A stretch of DNA of 64,000 bases from G963667075 sp963667075 (lineage in GTDB: Bacteria; Pseudomonadota; Alphaproteobacteria; Micavibrionales; Micavibrionaceae): assembly GCA_963667075.1 (NCBI GenBank), contig OY762938.1, forward strand, positions 434,001-498,000, read 5' to 3'. Positions 45,344-53,817 of the stretch are shown piece after piece; position 1 is the first letter of the stretch, and every line of letters starts with the position of its first letter. Below the pieces are notes generated by a model, which was not told where the DNA came from, did no database searches, and saw only the letters and a program-made list of their open reading frames with translations. Both the position numbers and the translations under genes were made by a program.

Positions 45344-45624
45344 CCGCAATCTCCCTACTTATTCAAATATCATTTGGGTCATGACCCTATCATTTTTACC
45401 TGAGATGCGCAAATAACAATTATACCGAATGCCCGCACAAGGCGAGGATAAGGTCTTGGAGCAAAAGTTTGTTTTTTCAAAATGGTCGATTTTGAATTTG
45501 AAATTTTTACCGATTAAGTAATTGAAAATGAATAATAAATTGCGCATACGATAGCATGCTGCAGCACAGTTGACTAATAATAAAAAGCCGCTCCGCCGTA
45601 AGTGATTGTTTTGATTAGACACTG

Positions 45625-46059
45625 TTAGCTAATTATGAGATTAAGAATATTCTTGATAAGGGCGATAGCGACGAAGGCCAAGAAGACGTGGTCGTGTTTA
45701 TCAAATCTTGTATCAATTCTTTTGTTTTCTTTGAGTTTACCAAATAATATTTCGATGTATTTTCGATGACCGTACAAGGCTTTATCATACTCTATTTTAA
45801 CGATCCTGTTTTTTCGTCCGGGGATAACAGGCTCGTTGTTTTGTGATCTTAGAAAATCGCGGAAGGCATCGGAATCGTATCCCATATCAGCCAGAACAAA
45901 ACAACCGAAAACATTCTCAAACGCCTCTTGGGCAACGCTGACATCGTGGACGTTTCCACCCGTTATAAAGCCATCAATGATATGGCCTTCAAGTGTTTGA
46001 ACAAGATGAAGTTTTGTTGTGATCCCCGCAACACTTAGGCCTTTGCTCTGCTGCCCCCT
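45625..46059 (-). CDS. IS5-family transposase, second frame (orfB part)
   Basis: Open frame continuing from orfA after a -1 shift at the A4G5 run near 46060. It reads SKGLSVAGITTKLHLVQTLE, then LADMGYDSDAF with the second catalytic Asp, and YGHRKYIEILFGKLKENKR with the catalytic Glu. It has no own start near the junction, although ATG 45885 lies inside. The stop falls within the terminal inverted repeat. Confidence 0.8.
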   Translation of the reverse strand, partial: RGQQSKGLSVAGITTKLHLVQTLEGHIIDGFITGGNVHDVSVAQEAFENVFGCFVLADMGYDSDAFRDFLRSQNNEPVIPGRKNRIVKIEYDKALYGHRKYIEILFGKLKENKRIDTRFDKHDHVFLAFVAIALIKNILNLIIS

Positions 46060-46400
46060 TTTAAGCCGCCGCCGTGTCGATGCACGTCAATCGTCGTGGA
46101 ATCAAGCATAACCACATTCATACTCAACCTCTTTTTCTGTTGTAATTTCAGCAATACATTCCACCATACCCCGCGATCACTGCCTTTCTTAAAGCGCAAA
46201 TAAACTGTATGCCAATAACCGTAGCATTCTGGTAAATCACGCCACGAAACACCGGTGCGCAAGACATACAACATCGCACAAAACACCTGATAATTACTGA
46301 TTGTTTGAGGTCGACCGGCTTTTGAATAATGACTTAAGATCAATGGGTTGATTTGATTGTAAAAAAATTCTTCTGTAATCGGATAATGACGTTTGCTCAT
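46035..46400 (-). CDS. IS5-family transposase, first frame (orfA part)
   Basis: 121 aa from ATG 46400; ATG 46421 adds seven residues. The DUF4096-type N-terminal domain contains YQVFCAMLYVLRTGVSWRDL and ECYGYWHTVYLRFKK. The first catalytic Asp is in VVMLDSTTIDVHRHGGG. The frame ends just after the A4G5 run where a -1 shift continues into orfB. Such a shift is known in several IS5 groups, so the element could be active. Confidence 0.85.
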   Translation of the reverse strand: MSKRHYPITEEFFYNQINPLILSHYSKAGRPQTISNYQVFCAMLYVLRTGVSWRDLPECYGYWHTVYLRFKKGSDRGVWWNVLLKLQQKKRLSMNVVMLDSTTIDVHRHGGGLKGGSRAKA

Positions 46401-46522
46401 GATGAAATCCCCTTTCATCATGAGTCTATCATAAAATCAATAATTAGCTAACAGTATCTAATGAATCATCGCGCAAGCATTTTTATGCATCTTTCATTTT
46501 AATACGAATTCACGACCCACGC

Positions 46523-47365
46523 TTAATATTCATCTGCCCATTCATCACCATTCTCATCTAATAAATCCAAAAAACGCCGTGCTTCATTTTCGGTATGAGA
46601 TACGGGTTTGGACACGTTCCAAATAATCATAAATTGATCGATTAGCATTTCGGCCATATCTTTACTCTGCAAGATAAATCCATAACTTTCATATCGCGAT
46701 GATGTCACCATCACTTTATCCTCATAGACCATATAACTTAAGCGGGCATTGATGTTTTCGGGAGCAACGCGCATTTCGCGTAAAAACTTGGTCCCTGATC
46801 CCATAAACGGATAACGCTTAACGTCGACGGCTTGCGCTGGAGGCCATATCGCTTTTAGAATTATATTCTTCTTGATCCGCACAACATTCAAATGGGTCAG
46901 GTAATCCTCCCCCATAATCTCAATCATCGACTGGACAGGCCAGAAAGAATAAACAGTGATATTTTTGTAAAGAAGCATGTCATTCATCATACTGTGCAAA
47001 CCATGCCTGTTTTCAAAATATTGTAGCCTGGGCTTTGTATCCCTGCTCCCTGCATGCGCCATCAACTCTGGAATATCTTTTTCAAATTGCCTTTGCGTGG
47101 CATGCATGCGATCCAGCTTTTGTTTGTAAAGCAAATTCAGTTTTTCTGGATGTTCCGCAGAAAAAATTTTTGTACTTTCTGTTGAAACGCTCGCTACAAA
47201 TCCGACATTTTTGAGTTTATCCAAATGTCCATAGAGCGTTGCCCGTGGAATATTCAAATCTTTTGCAAGATAGCCTGCCGGTTTTGCGCCATGTTCCAAA
47301 AGGCATAGGTAAATTTTCACTTCTTTTTCAGATAAACCGAATTCCTCAAATATTATTTCAAGCAT
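46523..47365 (-). CDS. TrmB-like transcriptional regulator
   Basis: 280 aa from ATG 47365, chosen because GGAGGGG stands 3-5 bases ahead; the frame opens at 47437. The N-terminal winged helix (about residues 5-75) reads GLSEKEVKIYLCLLEHGAKP and then DLNIPRATLYGHLDKLKNVG, typical of TrmB. A coiled-coil dimer helix follows. The effector part (about 110-250) is not the sugar-binding domain of archaeal TrmB in any way I can confirm. It is divergent from a YhhQ/VUT transporter with palindromes between. Confidence 0.75.
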   Translation of the reverse strand: MLEIIFEEFGLSEKEVKIYLCLLEHGAKPAGYLAKDLNIPRATLYGHLDKLKNVGFVASVSTESTKIFSAEHPEKLNLLYKQKLDRMHATQRQFEKDIPELMAHAGSRDTKPRLQYFENRHGLHSMMNDMLLYKNITVYSFWPVQSMIEIMGEDYLTHLNVVRIKKNIILKAIWPPAQAVDVKRYPFMGSGTKFLREMRVAPENINARLSYMVYEDKVMVTSSRYESYGFILQSKDMAEMLIDQFMIIWNVSKPVSHTENEARRFLDLLDENGDEWADEY

Positions 47366-47376
47366 TACCCCTCCAT

Positions 47377-47398
47377 GCTGTCGGTTTATGACGACAGC
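47377..47398. promoter_or_regulatory. Palindrome in the regulator leader
   Basis: GCTGTCG-N8-CGACAGC, perfect 7-bp arms, lies 11 bases upstream of the regulator start and next to its ribosome site. A candidate autoregulatory operator or hairpin. Confidence 0.5.
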
Positions 47399-47454
47399 TA
47401 TTTTAACTATAGCATAAATTCCCTTATATTTTGACATCTTTGATAAATTTTAAA

Positions 47455-47472
47455 TGTCTTAATTTTAAGACA
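47455..47472. promoter_or_regulatory. Palindrome ahead of the transporter gene
   Basis: TGTCTTAA-TT-TTAAGACA, perfect 8-bp arms, ends at the ribosome site of the transporter. TTGACA at 47431-47436 could be its -35, which would place the palindrome over the -10/start region, as expected of a repressor site. Confidence 0.55.
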
Positions 47473-47484
47473 AAGGAAAATATC

Positions 47485-48177
47485 GTGTTAGATAAAAAAA
47501 CAACGATAGATGAGCCACAAATTGATAGTCAGGCCATAACGGGATTTTGTATTATTTTTGGAATCTTCGTTTGCGGTCTGGTTACAAACGTCATCGTAGC
47601 CTCAAAGATCGTGCAATTCGGCCCTATGGTATTACCGTCCTCGGTTTTTATATGGGCAGTAACCTACCCATGCTCTGATATCGTAGCCGAAGTTTACGGT
47701 CGGAAATATGCCAACAAAATGGTATTGGGTGGCTTTGTTGCTTTTGCGCTTGCGATTATTACCGTTCAGGCTTCTGTTTTTATGCCTGCGGCCTCATTCT
47801 GGCCCAATCAGGATGCATACGAATTGATTTTAGGAACAAGCCTGCGTGTTGCGGTTGCCGCTTTAATTTCATACCTCATTACCCAATTTTTTGATGTCTA
47901 TATTTTTAGCGTCATGCGTCGATGGCTAAAAGGAAAACATCTATGGGTCAGAAATAATGTATCGACTTTTATCTCCCAAACAATGGCCAACACAATTTTC
48001 CTGTCCATCGCTTTTCTTGGCACAATCCCCTTTGATAACTGGTTTCAGCTTTTTACGAACAATCTGCTTGTAAGATATATGTTGACGGCTAGTGATACAG
48101 CCTTTGTTTATCTGGGTGTCTTCTTACTCTATAAAGCATTCCCGAACTTAAAACATATCAGGGCTTCATTAGATTAA
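47485..48177 (+). CDS. YhhQ/VUT-family queuosine precursor transporter
   Basis: 230 aa from GTG 47485, behind AAAGGA; the longer frame starts at 47431 inside the palindrome. Six membrane segments are visible. The family signature is FGPMVLPSSVFIWAVTYPCS followed by DIVAEVYGRKYA, and later SYLITQFFDVYIF and VRNNVSTFISQ. YhhQ imports preQ0/preQ1 for queuosine in tRNA; other VUT members may carry different bases or vitamins. No preQ1 riboswitch is seen; control is more likely through the divergent TrmB-like regulator. Confidence 0.88.
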   Translation: MLDKKTTIDEPQIDSQAITGFCIIFGIFVCGLVTNVIVASKIVQFGPMVLPSSVFIWAVTYPCSDIVAEVYGRKYANKMVLGGFVAFALAIITVQASVFMPAASFWPNQDAYELILGTSLRVAVAALISYLITQFFDVYIFSVMRRWLKGKHLWVRNNVSTFISQTMANTIFLSIAFLGTIPFDNWFQLFTNNLLVRYMLTASDTAFVYLGVFLLYKAFPNLKHIRASLD

Positions 48178-48203
48178 GTAAAAATTTTCTCCGTTTCTCC
48201 GCG

Positions 48204-48498
48204 AGGGTGAGGCTTCGCGATTTGAGCGTTATCAATCACTTATACATCATGTTCCGGTTTTTATTTCCGCCGATGGGTGCGCGGATTTTTAAAGCTCAAC
48301 GCATGGGTGCTGGTTTCCGCTATTTTTAGGCCGTTTTTTCTCCAGGTCCACGCCTGTCTCCAGTCCTCGGGTCAGGGCAGATCTTGGGGCATTTTGTTGC
48401 GAAAAAATCGCCATTTTCGTGGGCTGTAAATGTTGCGCACAGCCTACAATAAAATCAACAACTTAACCTGTGGAAAACATGTGAAAAGCCTCACCCTC
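48204..48498. repeat. 295-bp block bounded by 13-bp inverted repeats
   Basis: GAGGGTGAGGCTT at 48204-48216 and its complement at 48486-48498 enclose GC-richer, non-coding-looking DNA. Inside on the minus strand is a 41-codon frame starting MAIFSQQNAPRSALTRG, and a DnaA-box-like TTTTCCACA (minus). It may be a small non-autonomous element. No target duplication was found. Confidence 0.45.
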
Positions 48499-48592
48499 AG
48501 AGGTCATTTTTGGCCATAATCAAGCTAAAATGTTTTTATATTTTTCTACTAAGTGATTGATATTGTTCAGAAAAAAGTTCGTTTTATGCAAA

Positions 48593-48667
48593 TGGTGCTG
48601 CTGGAGAGAATTGAACTCTCGACCTCACCCTTACCAAGGGTGTGCTCTACCACTGAGCTACAGCAGC
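48593..48667 (-). tRNA. tRNA-Thr (GGT)
   Basis: Minus-strand cloverleaf with acceptor GCTGCTG/CAGCAGC, discriminator A and encoded CCA. The anticodon stem CACCC/GGGTG encloses a loop with GGT. Confidence 0.97.
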
Positions 48668-48790
48668 CTGCGGGAAACTTTTGAGGGCATAGCTTTAGCG
48701 TAAAAAGTTTTACTATGCAAGCGGTCTCTTTTTTTGCTACATAGATTTTCTAATAAAATTTAGGCGCTGGGCGTTAGGGAACCTGTAACG

Positions 48791-49495
48791 ATGAGTACAA
48801 AACACAAAGCACTGGATGATGCGATGGCCTTGCGTGCCAATCTGCAAAAGAGAAAAGAACAGAACAGAGCACGTCAGGCTCAGACCTGTAAAGATATATC
48901 CGATATATCTGCCAGCGACGCCCCCATGCCTGGCATTATGCCCGATCACTGGATCAGGGAACAATCTCTCCAAAACGGTATGATTGAACCATTTGTTGAA
49001 AAGCAGACACGGGAAGAAAACGGAGATAAAATTATTTCCTACGGTCTGTCGTCTTACGGCTATGACGCACGCGTTGCGAACGAATTTATGATTTTTACAA
49101 ATGTTGACAATGCGATTGTTGACCCCAAAAATTTTTCACAAGCCAGCTTTGTTGAACGCACAACAGATGTTTGCGTTATTCCGCCCAACAGTTTTGTCCT
49201 TGCCCGCACGGTTGAATATTTCCGCATCCCAAAGGATGTGCTTGTTGTCTGTCTTGGTAAAAGCACGTATGCCAGATGTGGCCTTATTGTCAATGTAACC
49301 CCGCTGGAGCCTGGCTGGGAGGGGCATGTCACGCTTGAGATCTCAAACACCACCCCCCTGCCCGCAAAGGTCTATGCCAATGAGGGCGTCTCGCAGTTTC
49401 TCTTCTTCAAAGGCAGTTCCGACTGCGAAACAAGTTATGCGGACCGTTCCGGTAAATATATGGGACAACGCGGCGTCACGCTGCCCAGAACATAA
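48791..49495 (+). CDS. dcd: dCTP deaminase with N-terminal extension
   Basis: 234 aa. It deaminates dCTP to dUTP for thymidylate synthesis. The catalytic region is intact: SSYGYDARVANEF, LGKSTYARCGL, NVTPLEPGWEGHVTLEISN and the late YMGQRGVTLPR. Normal Dcd is about 185 aa. Here about 46 residues come first, charged and helical (LRANLQKRKEQNRARQ). GGGA stands ahead of ATG 48791 and no ribosome site is seen at the internal ATGs 48926 or 48938, so I keep the long form. Confidence 0.93.
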   Translation: MSTKHKALDDAMALRANLQKRKEQNRARQAQTCKDISDISASDAPMPGIMPDHWIREQSLQNGMIEPFVEKQTREENGDKIISYGLSSYGYDARVANEFMIFTNVDNAIVDPKNFSQASFVERTTDVCVIPPNSFVLARTVEYFRIPKDVLVVCLGKSTYARCGLIVNVTPLEPGWEGHVTLEISNTTPLPAKVYANEGVSQFLFFKGSSDCETSYADRSGKYMGQRGVTLPRT

Positions 49496-49523
49496 AGAAC
49501 AAACAAATTAAAGAAAGATACGA

Positions 49524-50870
49524 ATGGCACAACACACTAAAAACAGTCAATCAGGTTCCGACGTTCTCCCTTTTGATCAGGGAGCCGTTGTCAAATCCTC
49601 TGGCCTTGACAAAATCAAGGTGCAAGGCGGACAAAAACTGAACGGCACCATCAAAGTGAGTGGTGCCAAAAATGCCGCACTGCCTCTTATGTGCACAACG
49701 CTTCTGACCGAAGATCCCGTTCAGTTTCTAAATGCCCCGGCCTCACTGGTTGATATTCGCACGCTTTGTGCTGTTTTGCAGGAAATTGGTGCACAAATCA
49801 TGATTCGCAGTGACGGCACAGTCATCCTGCACACCAGAGAGATAAAATCATTCAGCGCGCCTTATGATCTGGTCCGCAAAATGCGTGCGAGCGTACTGGT
49901 CCTTGGCCCGCTTCTTGCGCGGCATGGGGCGGCAGAAGTCTCCCTGCCCGGCGGTTGTGCCATCGGTACACGCCCTGTTGATCTCCATATTGACGGGTTA
50001 AAAGCCATGGGTGCCAAAATCCTTTTGGAAGAAGGCTATATTAAAGCCATTGCACCAGATGGTTTAAAAGGCGCGCACATTAATTTCCCGAAAGTCTCCG
50101 TCGGTGCTACAGAAAATCTCATGATGGCCGCCACACTGGCAAAAGGCACAACTATTTTGTCCAATGCTGCGCGCGAGCCCGAGATTATAGATCTGGGCGA
50201 GTGCCTGATTCGCATGGGGGCTGATATCAAGGGACTCGGCACCCCTGAAATCACAATCAATGGCGTTGAAAAGCTCTACGGTGCAACGCATCCTGTTCTG
50301 CCGGACCGGATTGAAACAGGCACATACATGATTGCCGTAGCCCTCACCGGCGGCACACTTCGCTTAAAAGCGGCCTCGCTTGATCATCTGACCGCCCTTA
50401 TTGCCCCTTTGGAAGAAGCTGGCGTAAAAATTGAGAAAGATGGGAACGACATTATCGTCAGCCGCAACGGCAGCCCCTTAAAAGGCACAGATATTATGAC
50501 CGAGCCTTACCCCGGTTTCCCCACAGATTTGCAAGCCCAGTTCATGACGATGCTAACCTTATGCGAAGGCGCAGGCATGGTCACAGAAACGATTTTTGAA
50601 AACCGTTTCATGCATGTGCCGGAACTCTGCCGTATGGGGGCTAATATCGCCGTACAGGGCAACTCTGCCATCATTCGCGGCGTAGAACAACTCAAAGGCG
50701 CAGAAGTCATGGCCACAGACCTAAGAGCCAGCGCATCCCTTATTCTGGCAGCCCTCGTCGCAGAAGGAGAAACAACGATCAACCGCATCTATCACTTGGA
50801 CCGCGGCTATGAAAACATTGTTGAGAAATTGGCCAAATGCGGCGTGAAGATTGAACGGGTAACGGGATAA
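49524..50870 (+). CDS. murA: UDP-N-acetylglucosamine 1-carboxyvinyltransferase
   Basis: 448 aa. MurA adds enolpyruvate to UDP-GlcNAc, the first committed step of peptidoglycan. The N-terminal Lys lies in VSGAKNAALPLM. The active-site Cys is in LPGGCAIGTRPVDLH, which makes it the fosfomycin-sensitive type. About 30 residues precede the usual start (IKVQGGQKLNG). It opens the alphaproteobacterial group murA-hisG-infA-maf-rng. Confidence 0.97.
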   Translation: MAQHTKNSQSGSDVLPFDQGAVVKSSGLDKIKVQGGQKLNGTIKVSGAKNAALPLMCTTLLTEDPVQFLNAPASLVDIRTLCAVLQEIGAQIMIRSDGTVILHTREIKSFSAPYDLVRKMRASVLVLGPLLARHGAAEVSLPGGCAIGTRPVDLHIDGLKAMGAKILLEEGYIKAIAPDGLKGAHINFPKVSVGATENLMMAATLAKGTTILSNAAREPEIIDLGECLIRMGADIKGLGTPEITINGVEKLYGATHPVLPDRIETGTYMIAVALTGGTLRLKAASLDHLTALIAPLEEAGVKIEKDGNDIIVSRNGSPLKGTDIMTEPYPGFPTDLQAQFMTMLTLCEGAGMVTETIFENRFMHVPELCRMGANIAVQGNSAIIRGVEQLKGAEVMATDLRASASLILAALVAEGETTINRIYHLDRGYENIVEKLAKCGVKIERVTG

Positions 50871-50885
50871 AGATTTCTGCAAACC

Positions 50886-51542
50886 ATGACTACAACTAAC
50901 AGAAAATTTGTACTGGCTGTCCCCAAAGGCAGAATTTTGGAAAAACTTATTCCTCTGTTTAAGGTCTGTGGTATTGAACCAGACTCTGATTTTTTTGACA
51001 AAAAGTCACGTGCCTTATCCTTTAAAACAAACCTGCCGCATCTGGACATCATTCGGGTCCGCGCCTTTGATGTGGCTACTTTTGTTGCTTTTGGAGCAGC
51101 TCAGATTGGCGTTGTCGGACGTGATGTTATTGAGGAGTTTGATTATTCAGAACTTTATGCGCCGGTTGATCTCGGGATTGGCCCTTGCCGCTTATCAGTG
51201 GCCGTTCCATCTGAAGATGTCGGACGCGAAGGCTATAACAAAATGAGTCATATCAGAGTGGCCACAAAATATCCGAATTTAACAGCCCGCTATTTCGCCG
51301 GTAAAGGTATTCAGGCCGAGTGCATTAAACTAAGCGGTGCTATGGAGCTTGCGCCACCTGTAGGCCTTGCCCGCCAGATTGTTGACCTTGTTGAAACGGG
51401 GAGCACATTAAAAGCCAATAATCTCGTTGAAACAGAAAAAATTATGGATGTGACAGCCCGTCTGGTTGTGAACAGAACCGCCTTAAAAACAGAGCCGGAT
51501 ATCATGAATGACTGGATTACGCGTTTTCGTAACGCAATTTAG
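50886..51542 (+). CDS. hisG: ATP phosphoribosyltransferase, short form
   Basis: 218 aa, the HisG-S form that needs the regulatory partner HisZ. It makes phosphoribosyl-ATP, the first step of histidine synthesis. The N-terminus is LAVPKGRILEKLIPLFK; later blocks are DLGIGPCRLSVAVP and IVDLVETGSTLKANNLVE. It sits 15 bp after murA. hisD, often next in this group, is absent, and no HisZ is in the window. Confidence 0.95.
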   Translation: MTTTNRKFVLAVPKGRILEKLIPLFKVCGIEPDSDFFDKKSRALSFKTNLPHLDIIRVRAFDVATFVAFGAAQIGVVGRDVIEEFDYSELYAPVDLGIGPCRLSVAVPSEDVGREGYNKMSHIRVATKYPNLTARYFAGKGIQAECIKLSGAMELAPPVGLARQIVDLVETGSTLKANNLVETEKIMDVTARLVVNRTALKTEPDIMNDWITRFRNAI

Positions 51543-51616
51543 CAATTGCAATATATCCGGATAAGGTATAATAAGACTGTCTTATTCATTAACCAACAAG
51601 AGATTTTTTTGAACCA

Positions 51617-51835
51617 ATGGCAAAAGAAGATTTAATGGAATTCCGTGGCGTAGTAACAGAGGTGCTGCCCAATGCCATGTTCAGGGTAACCTTGGAGAAC
51701 GACCACGAAGTACTGGCCCACACAGCCGGTAAAATGCGTAAAAACCGCATCCGTGTCCTTCAGGGCGATACAGTCATTGTAGAAATGACCCCTTACGACC
51801 TGAGCAAAGGCCGGATTATTTTCCGCGAGAAATAG
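51617..51835 (+). CDS. infA: Translation initiation factor IF-1
   Basis: 72 aa S1/OB-fold protein of normal length: AKEDLMEFRGVVTEVLPNAM, then KMRKNRIRVLQGD and PYDLSKGRI. IF-1 binds the 30S A site with IF-2 and IF-3. It is 2 bp from maf, so the two are co-translated. Confidence 0.98.
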   Translation: MAKEDLMEFRGVVTEVLPNAMFRVTLENDHEVLAHTAGKMRKNRIRVLQGDTVIVEMTPYDLSKGRIIFREK

Positions 51836-51837
51836 AA

Positions 51838-52428
51838 ATGAAAAAGCGAGCCACGCTGATACTCGCTTCAGCCTCTCCCCGTCGTCTTAACCTTTTAGAG
51901 CAAATCGGCATCGTCCCTGATGAGGTCGTTCCGGCTGATATAGATGAAACGCCGCACCCTAAAGAGACGCCAAAAGCTCTCGCTGTCAGGCTTTCTGTTG
52001 AAAAAGCAGAAGAAATAGCAAAATCTTATAAGGAGTCTTATGTCCTCGCAGCCGATACGGTTGTCACGGTTGGCAGACGCCTGCTAGGCAAAGCGGAAAA
52101 CGAACAGGAAGCACGGCAGTTCATGACACGGCTTTCCGGCCGTAGACATCATGTGCTCGGCGGCATTGCCCTCATTTCACCGCAAGGCCATGTCTCCAAA
52201 CGCTGTGTTGATACGGTCGTCCAGTTCAAGACGCTCACAACGCAAGAGATTGACACCTATATTGCCTCGGGAGAATGGAAAGGAAAAGCTGGAGCCTATG
52301 GCATACAAGGGCTGGCAGCTATGTACATCAAATTTATCTCCGGGTCTTATTCAAACATTGTCGGGCTGTCGCTTTATGATACTATGCAGATGCTGAAAGG
52401 ATCTGGGTATCATGGACGTTCTCATTGA
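51838..52428 (+). CDS. maf: Maf-family nucleotide pyrophosphatase
   Basis: 196 aa. Hydrolyses non-canonical or specific NTPs (YhdE/YceF group). The signature ILASASPRRLNLLEQIG, the catalytic AADTVV and the late GKAGAYGIQGLAA are present; this last block favours the YhdE (dTTP/UTP) type. It overlaps the start of rng by 17 bp. Confidence 0.93.
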   Translation: MKKRATLILASASPRRLNLLEQIGIVPDEVVPADIDETPHPKETPKALAVRLSVEKAEEIAKSYKESYVLAADTVVTVGRRLLGKAENEQEARQFMTRLSGRRHHVLGGIALISPQGHVSKRCVDTVVQFKTLTTQEIDTYIASGEWKGKAGAYGIQGLAAMYIKFISGSYSNIVGLSLYDTMQMLKGSGYHGRSH

Positions 52429-53640
52429 AGAATTAGAAGGTAGCGTTTGGGTTGCCGCAATAAAAAACAGAAAAATTTATGGGCTGGAAGTCGATCCCTA
52501 CACAGAGGAAGTGCGTTTTGGCTCTATCTATCGCGCTAAAGTAGAGCGTATTGATGCGACAATGGATTCAGCTTTTGTCAGGCTGGATGTTGATAATACC
52601 GGCATATTAAATGCCAAAGATATCCTGATCAGAGACAAAAACGGCGAATATATCAGGCATAAGAACGAGCCCATCGGAAAGCTCCTGAAACCCGGTCAAT
52701 ATGTCCTTGTACAAGCCAAGGCTGGCTATCTCCCCAAAGATGATCAAAACGCTGAAACATTAGAGCACAAAACGCCACGGGTGAGCATGAATATCACGAT
52801 TCGGGGACGTTATCTGGTGTACACGCCTTTATACGGAGAAAACCGCGTCTCCAAACGCATCCGGAACAAAACACGCCGTCAGCAGCTCTTTGATATGCTG
52901 GAAACACTCGAAGAATGCGAAGGCTGCATCCTGCGCGCCGCCGCCGCCGATACGCAAACAGACATTCTTATTGAGGAAAACCGCATATTAAAAGCCATGT
53001 GGGAACAGCTCAACGCCTATAACAAAGGAGATGACTACGGTCTTATTATGGACGGACCTGATGCCATACAAAGAACGTTTAGCGACCTTGCTGGCGAACG
53101 AATAGAGCGCATTGAAGTCGTCACCATGGACCATTTCCAGGAAGTCGAAGAATGGTGCGAATCTTTGCGCCTGATCTGGTCACAAAAATCGTGCCCGTAG
53201 AAATCAAAGACCCCAATCAAGGTATGGGGCTTTTCGATCATCACGATCTGGTCAGCGACATAGAAAAACTGCTACAGCCCTTTGCCATTTTGGAAAGCGG
53301 CGGCAATATTATCATACAAAGAACCGCTGCGCTCACCGCTATTGATGTCAACAAAGGCGCAGACAACCGCAGTAATCTTTCCATTAACGTAGAGGCCGGA
53401 CAGGAAATCGCCCGACAGCTCAGAATTAGAAATATGGGCGGTATTATCCTGATCGACGCCCTAAAAATGCGCACAAAAAAAGACAGAGACGCCCTTTTAA
53501 ACTCATTGCAGGATGCCTTTGCCGAAGACCCCTGTACCGTTCATTTGCATGGCTACACCGCTCTCGGCCTGATCGAACTATCCAGAAGACGCCGCACCCC
53601 GCCCCTGCAAGAACGATTTGATAGTGTATTGGAGATGTAA
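52412..53640 (+). pseudogene. rng: Ribonuclease E/G family protein with a frameshift
   Basis: The first 249 codons are a normal Rng/CafA N-terminus: S1 domain with YRAKVERIDATMDSAFVRLD and the RNase H-like part with VSMNITIRGRYLVY. At about 53156-53160 the sense passes to the -1 frame: after EEVEEWC-like coding the protein should continue RIFAPDLVTKIVPV, then the catalytic block AALTAIDVNKGADN with its Asp and IRNMGGIILIDALKM. One lost C (TGCCGA to TGCGA) explains the break. Either a pseudogene, an assembly error, or recoding. Without the second half the enzyme lacks its active site. Confidence 0.85.
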
Positions 53641-53696
53641 GAAGATAGCCTTTTATAGAAGACTCTGAAAAAATCAAAAAACACGCCCTTTTGCTT

Positions 53697-53779
53697 TTCC
53701 CGCCCCTGCTTTCGCAGGGGTAAACTCCAGCGGGAATCTTTTAAAAACAACACTTTAAAGATCCCCGTTTTCACGGGGA
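53697..53779. repeat. REP-like hairpins between rng and the next gene
   Basis: TTCCCG and CGGGAA (53697, 53731) enclose a tight CCCCTGC/GCAGGGG hairpin (53703-53720). A second hairpin TCCCCGT/ACGGGGA is at 53762-53779. They resemble the stem after the RNHCP gene and may also terminate the two convergent units. Confidence 0.6.
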
Positions 53780-53817
53780 AAGCAATAATCGTACCTTTTG
53801 TGAAAGCCTTTTACATA

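Larger units (their letters stand above)
44954..45470. repeat. Perfect 20-bp inverted repeat flanking the GNAT remnant
   Basis: AAACTTTTGCTCCAAGACCT at 44954-44973 occurs inverted at 45451-45470 with no mismatch. The 477 bases between hold a hairpin and the decayed acetyltransferase gene. Confidence 0.8.
45618..46458 (-). mobile_element. IS5-family insertion sequence, complete
   Basis: 841 bp. The terminal inverted repeats GACACTGTTAGCTAATTAT (45618-45636) and GATACTGTTAGCTAATTAT (46440-46458, inverted) differ at one position. The flanking dinucleotide TA (45616-45617 and 46459-46460) is a target duplication. Two overlapping reading frames encode a DDE transposase. Size, ends and frame arrangement fit the IS427-like group. 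Confidence 0.9.

Noticed and set aside
45359..45622. 87-codon minus frame next to the IS element
   Set aside because: It starts with GTG inside the IS end and its composition does not look coding.
47485..48177. preQ1 riboswitch ahead of the transporter
   Set aside because: The 119-bp spacer holds palindromes and a ribosome site but no compact pseudoknot pattern of that class.
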